Part shown: positions 5,526-8,092 of the stretch, piece by piece
Layout: each line of letters opens with the position of its first letter
How positions within the stretch are numbered: the stretch's first letter is position 1
NCBI GenBank assembly: GCA_030653635.1
Contig: JAURYZ010000195.1
Coordinates: 1 to 8,092, forward strand
Direction of reading: 5' to 3'
DNA: 8,092 nt
Source of the DNA: Coriobacteriia bacterium
GTDB lineage: Bacteria > Actinomycetota > Coriobacteriia > Anaerosomatales > JAHIQC01
Program-made: the position numbers and the translations under genes
Notes under the pieces: generated by a model
The model's input: only the letters and a program-made list of their open reading frames with translations
The model's database searches: none
Told to the model about the DNA's origin: nothing

Positions 5526-7900
5526 TGGAGCGCCGTCCCGGTCAGGCCAGCCTTGAGTTTGCGCCCTCTGGGCTAACAGCCGATCAGCTCGCGATTCAGC
5601 TCATGCGAACGGACTCAGAGGTTGAGGTCGTTCGTCTACTAAAGGAAGCCAGCTATTGGGACGATCCAACGGCGTGGACGGCCTACGGGGGCAACGAGAA
5701 CAACTTCTCGACAATCGGCAATCAGCAGGCGTCTCCCGAGGCGGCACTCGTCGAGAAGATCATCAACTCAGTCGATGCGATGCTCATGCGCGAGTGCTCG
5801 AGGCGGGGGATCCAAGCCTCAGGGCCCGATGCCCCGACCTCAACGAAGAAGGCACTCGAGTCATTCTTCGGAATCCGGGGTGGAGTTCTCACGGAGCTCG
5901 CACAAGGACAGCGGCGCTCGCTCGCAGAGAACATCGCACTCGTGGCTACCGGCTCCGCACAAAACCCCTGCTACACAATCATTGACCAGGGCGAAGGTCA
6001 GACTCCTTCGGCGATGCCGGACACCTTGCTCTCACTTGCGAAGTCGAACAAGCTTCGGATTCCGTTCGTACAAGGCAAATTCAACATGGGGAGCACGGGA
6101 GCACTTCAGTTCTGCTCCCAACAGCACAATTTGCAGTTGATCATCTCCAGACGCGATCAAGAGATCGCCGACCAGAGTGATGTGACTCATCGCGAGTGGA
6201 GCATGACGGTTCTCCGTCGGGTAGAGCCGGCAGGAGCGGTCCGCAGCTCGACATACAAGTATCTGGCTCCAGGGGGACAAGTACTCCGATTCCAGGCGGA
6301 AGATATTCCTGCCATGCCGGGGCCGTTTCCGGCGTCATTCTCGCTGCCACTTAGGCACGGCACCGTGGTGAAGCTCTATGAGTACCAGACCCCCAAGGGA
6401 CTTCGATCAGATATCAGGCGTGACTTGTACGACCGGTTGTCAGTCCTGCTTCCCGAAATCGCCCTGCCTGTACGCCTTTATGAGCGCAGAACCTCTTACA
6501 AAGGCAAGACCATGGAGCGAACGTTGGCCGGGCTCTCGGTGCGCTTGGACGAGGATGGAGATAAGAGCATCGAACCGGGGTTCCCTTCATCGGCAACGAT
6601 CAGGGTCCGTGGACAGGAGATTCGCGCGAAGGTCTACGCGTTCAAGCCGGGTGCGAAGGACAACTATGCCAGGCGTGAAGGCATCCTCTTCGTCATTCAG
6701 GGGCAAGCCCATGGTGCGATCGAGCGGACCTTCTTCGCCCGTAGTTCAGTAGGGATGTCATATCTAGAGCAGTCCCTGCTGGTACTCGCCGACTGCTCTG
6801 ACCTCGACGGTCGAAACCGCGAAGACCTCTTCATGAACAGTCGCGATCGGCTGCGCGACACCGAACTGAAGCACGAGATTGAGGAGGAGCTCACGCGACT
6901 GCTCGCCGAACACCCAGGCCTGCGACAACTTCGCGAGCGCCGGCGGGAAGATGATCTGAAGGACAGGATTGGTGACTCCAAACCGCTTCAGGATGTCCTG
7001 TCCGACGTGATTCGTCACTCTCCGGTTCTTTCAAAGCTGTTGCTGGAAGGGCGGAGACTGAGTAATCCCTTCGGCCTCTCGGACGCGGCCAACGGCAAGC
7101 TGTACGCAGGGCAGAGGTTCCCGACCTACTTCACGCCGGAGTACGAGTTCACGGATGAACGACCCAAGAGATGCCCATATGACCGCCGCTTCCGGCTCAC
7201 ATTCGACACCGACGCAGTCAACGACTACTTCGACCGCGACGTCGAACCAGGAGAGGCGCGTCTAAGCCTTCCTGGTGGTAGTGAAGTCCGCGACTTCACC
7301 CTGAACCTATGGAACGGGCGTGCGAACCTCACTATTGCCCTGCCATCGGACGCCTCAGCGCAGGTTGGGGAGACTATCCGCTACAAGCTTCAAGTCGGCG
7401 ACTGTAGCCGGATCATGCTTCTGGAAACCGAATTTGTCGTCCTCGTGGAGCCCACCGAAGAGGTGCACCCAGGTGGTAATGGAGAGCGCAAGCGGCCTCC
7501 GGGGGATGAGGGCAACGGGAACAAGGACAAGCAGAAGCTTGACCTTCCGCATGTGATTGACGTGCGGAAGTCCGATTGGAACCACTACGAGATGGACAGG
7601 GAAAGCGCTCTGAGAGTCCGATCCACTCCCGAAGCCGGCTACGACTTCTACGTGAACCTGGACAACATTCACCTTCTGACCGAGCTGAAGGGGCACCGCG
7701 AGGTTGAGCCTGAGGTTCTGGAGTCCCAATACCGCTATGGGATGGTGCTCATCGCCCTTGCCCTCCTTAGAAATCTCGATGAGGACGGCGACACCGACTT
7801 CTGCCTAAAGACGCACAACCAAGTCGAGGCAGTGTGCGATTCCATCAGCCCGTTCTTGTTGCCAATGATGATGGCTCTAGGCAGCCTCGCTGCCACTTAG
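5525..7900 (+). CDS. GHKL (MutL/MORC/Hsp90-like) ATPase of unknown system, candidate defence effector
   Basis: This 791-aa protein has a GHKL-superfamily ATP-binding fold. The N box is E77-x3-N81-S82-x-D84-A85 (VEKIINSVDA). The G1 box is D154-Q-G156-E-G158 (TIIDQGEG). A serine/lysine motif AKSNK lies at 172-176, and a G2-like box GKFNMGSTGAL at 184-194. Order and spacing fit the HATPase_c_3-like group with MutL, MORC and Hsp90, not sensor histidine kinases: no H box or dimerisation helix is seen. N81, in the Mg-ligand position, is kept, so ATP binding is likely. Residues 200-430 may hold the transducer-like domain (conserved-looking RHGTVVKLYEY at 277-287 and DLDGRNREDLFMNSRDRLRD at 426-445). 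Helices at about 445-515 could form a coiled coil, and 530-645 looks beta-rich. A charged Gly-rich linker (646-672) leads to a C-terminal domain (676-791) with YDFYVNLDNIHLL at 706-718 and QYRYGMVLIALALLRNL at 735-751. No endonuclease motif is recognised. In this class, ATP-driven N-terminal dimerisation usually clamps DNA or partners. Bacterial MutL/MORC-like ATPases are known from restriction-like operons, hence the defence inference. Confidence 0.85.
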   Translation: MERRPGQASLEFAPSGLTADQLAIQLMRTDSEVEVVRLLKEASYWDDPTAWTAYGGNENNFSTIGNQQASPEAALVEKIINSVDAMLMRECSRRGIQASGPDAPTSTKKALESFFGIRGGVLTELAQGQRRSLAENIALVATGSAQNPCYTIIDQGEGQTPSAMPDTLLSLAKSNKLRIPFVQGKFNMGSTGALQFCSQQHNLQLIISRRDQEIADQSDVTHREWSMTVLRRVEPAGAVRSSTYKYLAPGGQVLRFQAEDIPAMPGPFPASFSLPLRHGTVVKLYEYQTPKGLRSDIRRDLYDRLSVLLPEIALPVRLYERRTSYKGKTMERTLAGLSVRLDEDGDKSIEPGFPSSATIRVRGQEIRAKVYAFKPGAKDNYARREGILFVIQGQAHGAIERTFFARSSVGMSYLEQSLLVLADCSDLDGRNREDLFMNSRDRLRDTELKHEIEEELTRLLAEHPGLRQLRERRREDDLKDRIGDSKPLQDVLSDVIRHSPVLSKLLLEGRRLSNPFGLSDAANGKLYAGQRFPTYFTPEYEFTDERPKRCPYDRRFRLTFDTDAVNDYFDRDVEPGEARLSLPGGSEVRDFTLNLWNGRANLTIALPSDASAQVGETIRYKLQVGDCSRIMLLETEFVVLVEPTEEVHPGGNGERKRPPGDEGNGNKDKQKLDLPHVIDVRKSDWNHYEMDRESALRVRSTPEAGYDFYVNLDNIHLLTELKGHREVEPEVLESQYRYGMVLIALALLRNLDEDGDTDFCLKTHNQVEAVCDSISPFLLPMMMALGSLAAT

Positions 7901-7910
7901 CACCGTACGT

Positions 7911-7933
7911 GCCGGTCTCGCACTGGGGTCGGC
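7911..7933 (+). terminator. Hairpin after the GHKL gene, possible terminator
   Basis: GCCGGTCTC (7911-7919) can pair with GGGGTCGGC (7925-7933) over 9 bp, three of them G-U wobbles, around a GCACT loop. It lies 10 bp after the stop. CCACTTT follows, a poor T-tract. The wobbles mean the hairpin would be much weaker on the - strand transcript. Confidence 0.35.
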
Positions 7934-7944
7934 CCACTTTGGCG

Positions 7945-8091
7945 TCATTGCCTCGCTGTGCTCGGCGCCTTCTCTGTCAGATGACTCGAGTACGATGTCC
8001 CGAGGCCATCAGAGGGTTCGTGGAACGGCGCATGCTCGACCCGCCAGTGCCACGACTCGGCGAAAGACGCATAGGAGTTGCGCGCTTGAAT
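7945..8091 (-). CDS. Possible 3' end of a convergent gene running off the window
   Basis: On the - strand a frame is open from the window edge (8091) to TGA at 7947-7945, 48 codons. It has G/C at most third positions and a protein-like composition rich in aromatic and His residues (SYASFAESWHWRVEHAPFHE). I recognise no family. A + strand frame is also open over the same bases (from 7902) but reads like a shadow, being Arg/Ser/Ala-rich. The gene body would lie beyond 8092, and its end would converge on the GHKL operon. Confidence 0.28.
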   Translation of the reverse strand: MQARNSYASFAESWHWRVEHAPFHEPSDGLGTSYSSHLTEKAPSTARQ

Positions 8092-8092
8092 C

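Noticed and set aside
5525..7900. Sensor histidine kinase identity for the GHKL protein
   Set aside because: No H-box histidine, no dimerisation helix pair and no receiver or regulator partner are visible. The N-terminal placement of the ATPase domain and the box spacing fit MutL/MORC/Hsp90-like proteins.

Overview
The window reads as chromosomal DNA of a high-GC Gram-positive bacterium. The left half is strongly G/C-biased at third codon positions. It carries cell-wall-binding repeat 2 (CW_binding_2) surface-protein sequence and a class B sortase, both typical of Gram-positives. The mix, together with a lipid-linked polysaccharide ligase/polymerase, would suit an actinobacterium, perhaps of the Coriobacteriia; that placement is inference.

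Left block (1-3304, all +): the C-terminal part of a secreted CW_binding_2 protein; a GNRA-capped hairpin; a small membrane-anchored protein with a low-complexity stalk; and, overlapping its end by 20 bp, a polytopic O-antigen ligase/polymerase-family protein with a C-terminal TPR-like region. This looks like an envelope or surface-glycopolymer locus.

Middle block (3305-4673): a tRNA-Val(UAC) gene with its own promoter, an encoded CCA end and a downstream hairpin. About 70 bp after it lies a perfect tandem pair of a 12-mer (TGTAGCAACGCG). Then come roughly 330 bp with no convincing gene and a class B sortase that keeps its catalytic His, Cys and Arg but has no usable start codon and no N-terminal membrane anchor. 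A tRNA gene, arm-site-like repeats and a decapitated gene together look like the edge or scar of an integrative element. No integrase is visible here. The sortase remnant ends in two consecutive hairpins.

Right block (4674-8092): a leader region (with a possible 45-codon ORF), then a tight two-gene operon with TAGTG stop/start overlap. The first gene encodes a 205-aa basic protein with a probable C-terminal winged helix. The second encodes a 791-aa MutL/MORC/Hsp90-type GHKL ATPase with intact N, G1 and G2 boxes, a long middle region I cannot name, a charged Gly-rich linker and a distinct C-terminal domain. Its GC content appears lower than that of the left block. The pairing, tRNA-proximal position and composition fit a horizontally acquired module, most economically an uncharacterised two-gene defence or DNA-transaction system. 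I do not recognise it as one of the named defence systems. A hairpin follows the ATPase gene, and the window may end in the 3' end of a convergent gene.
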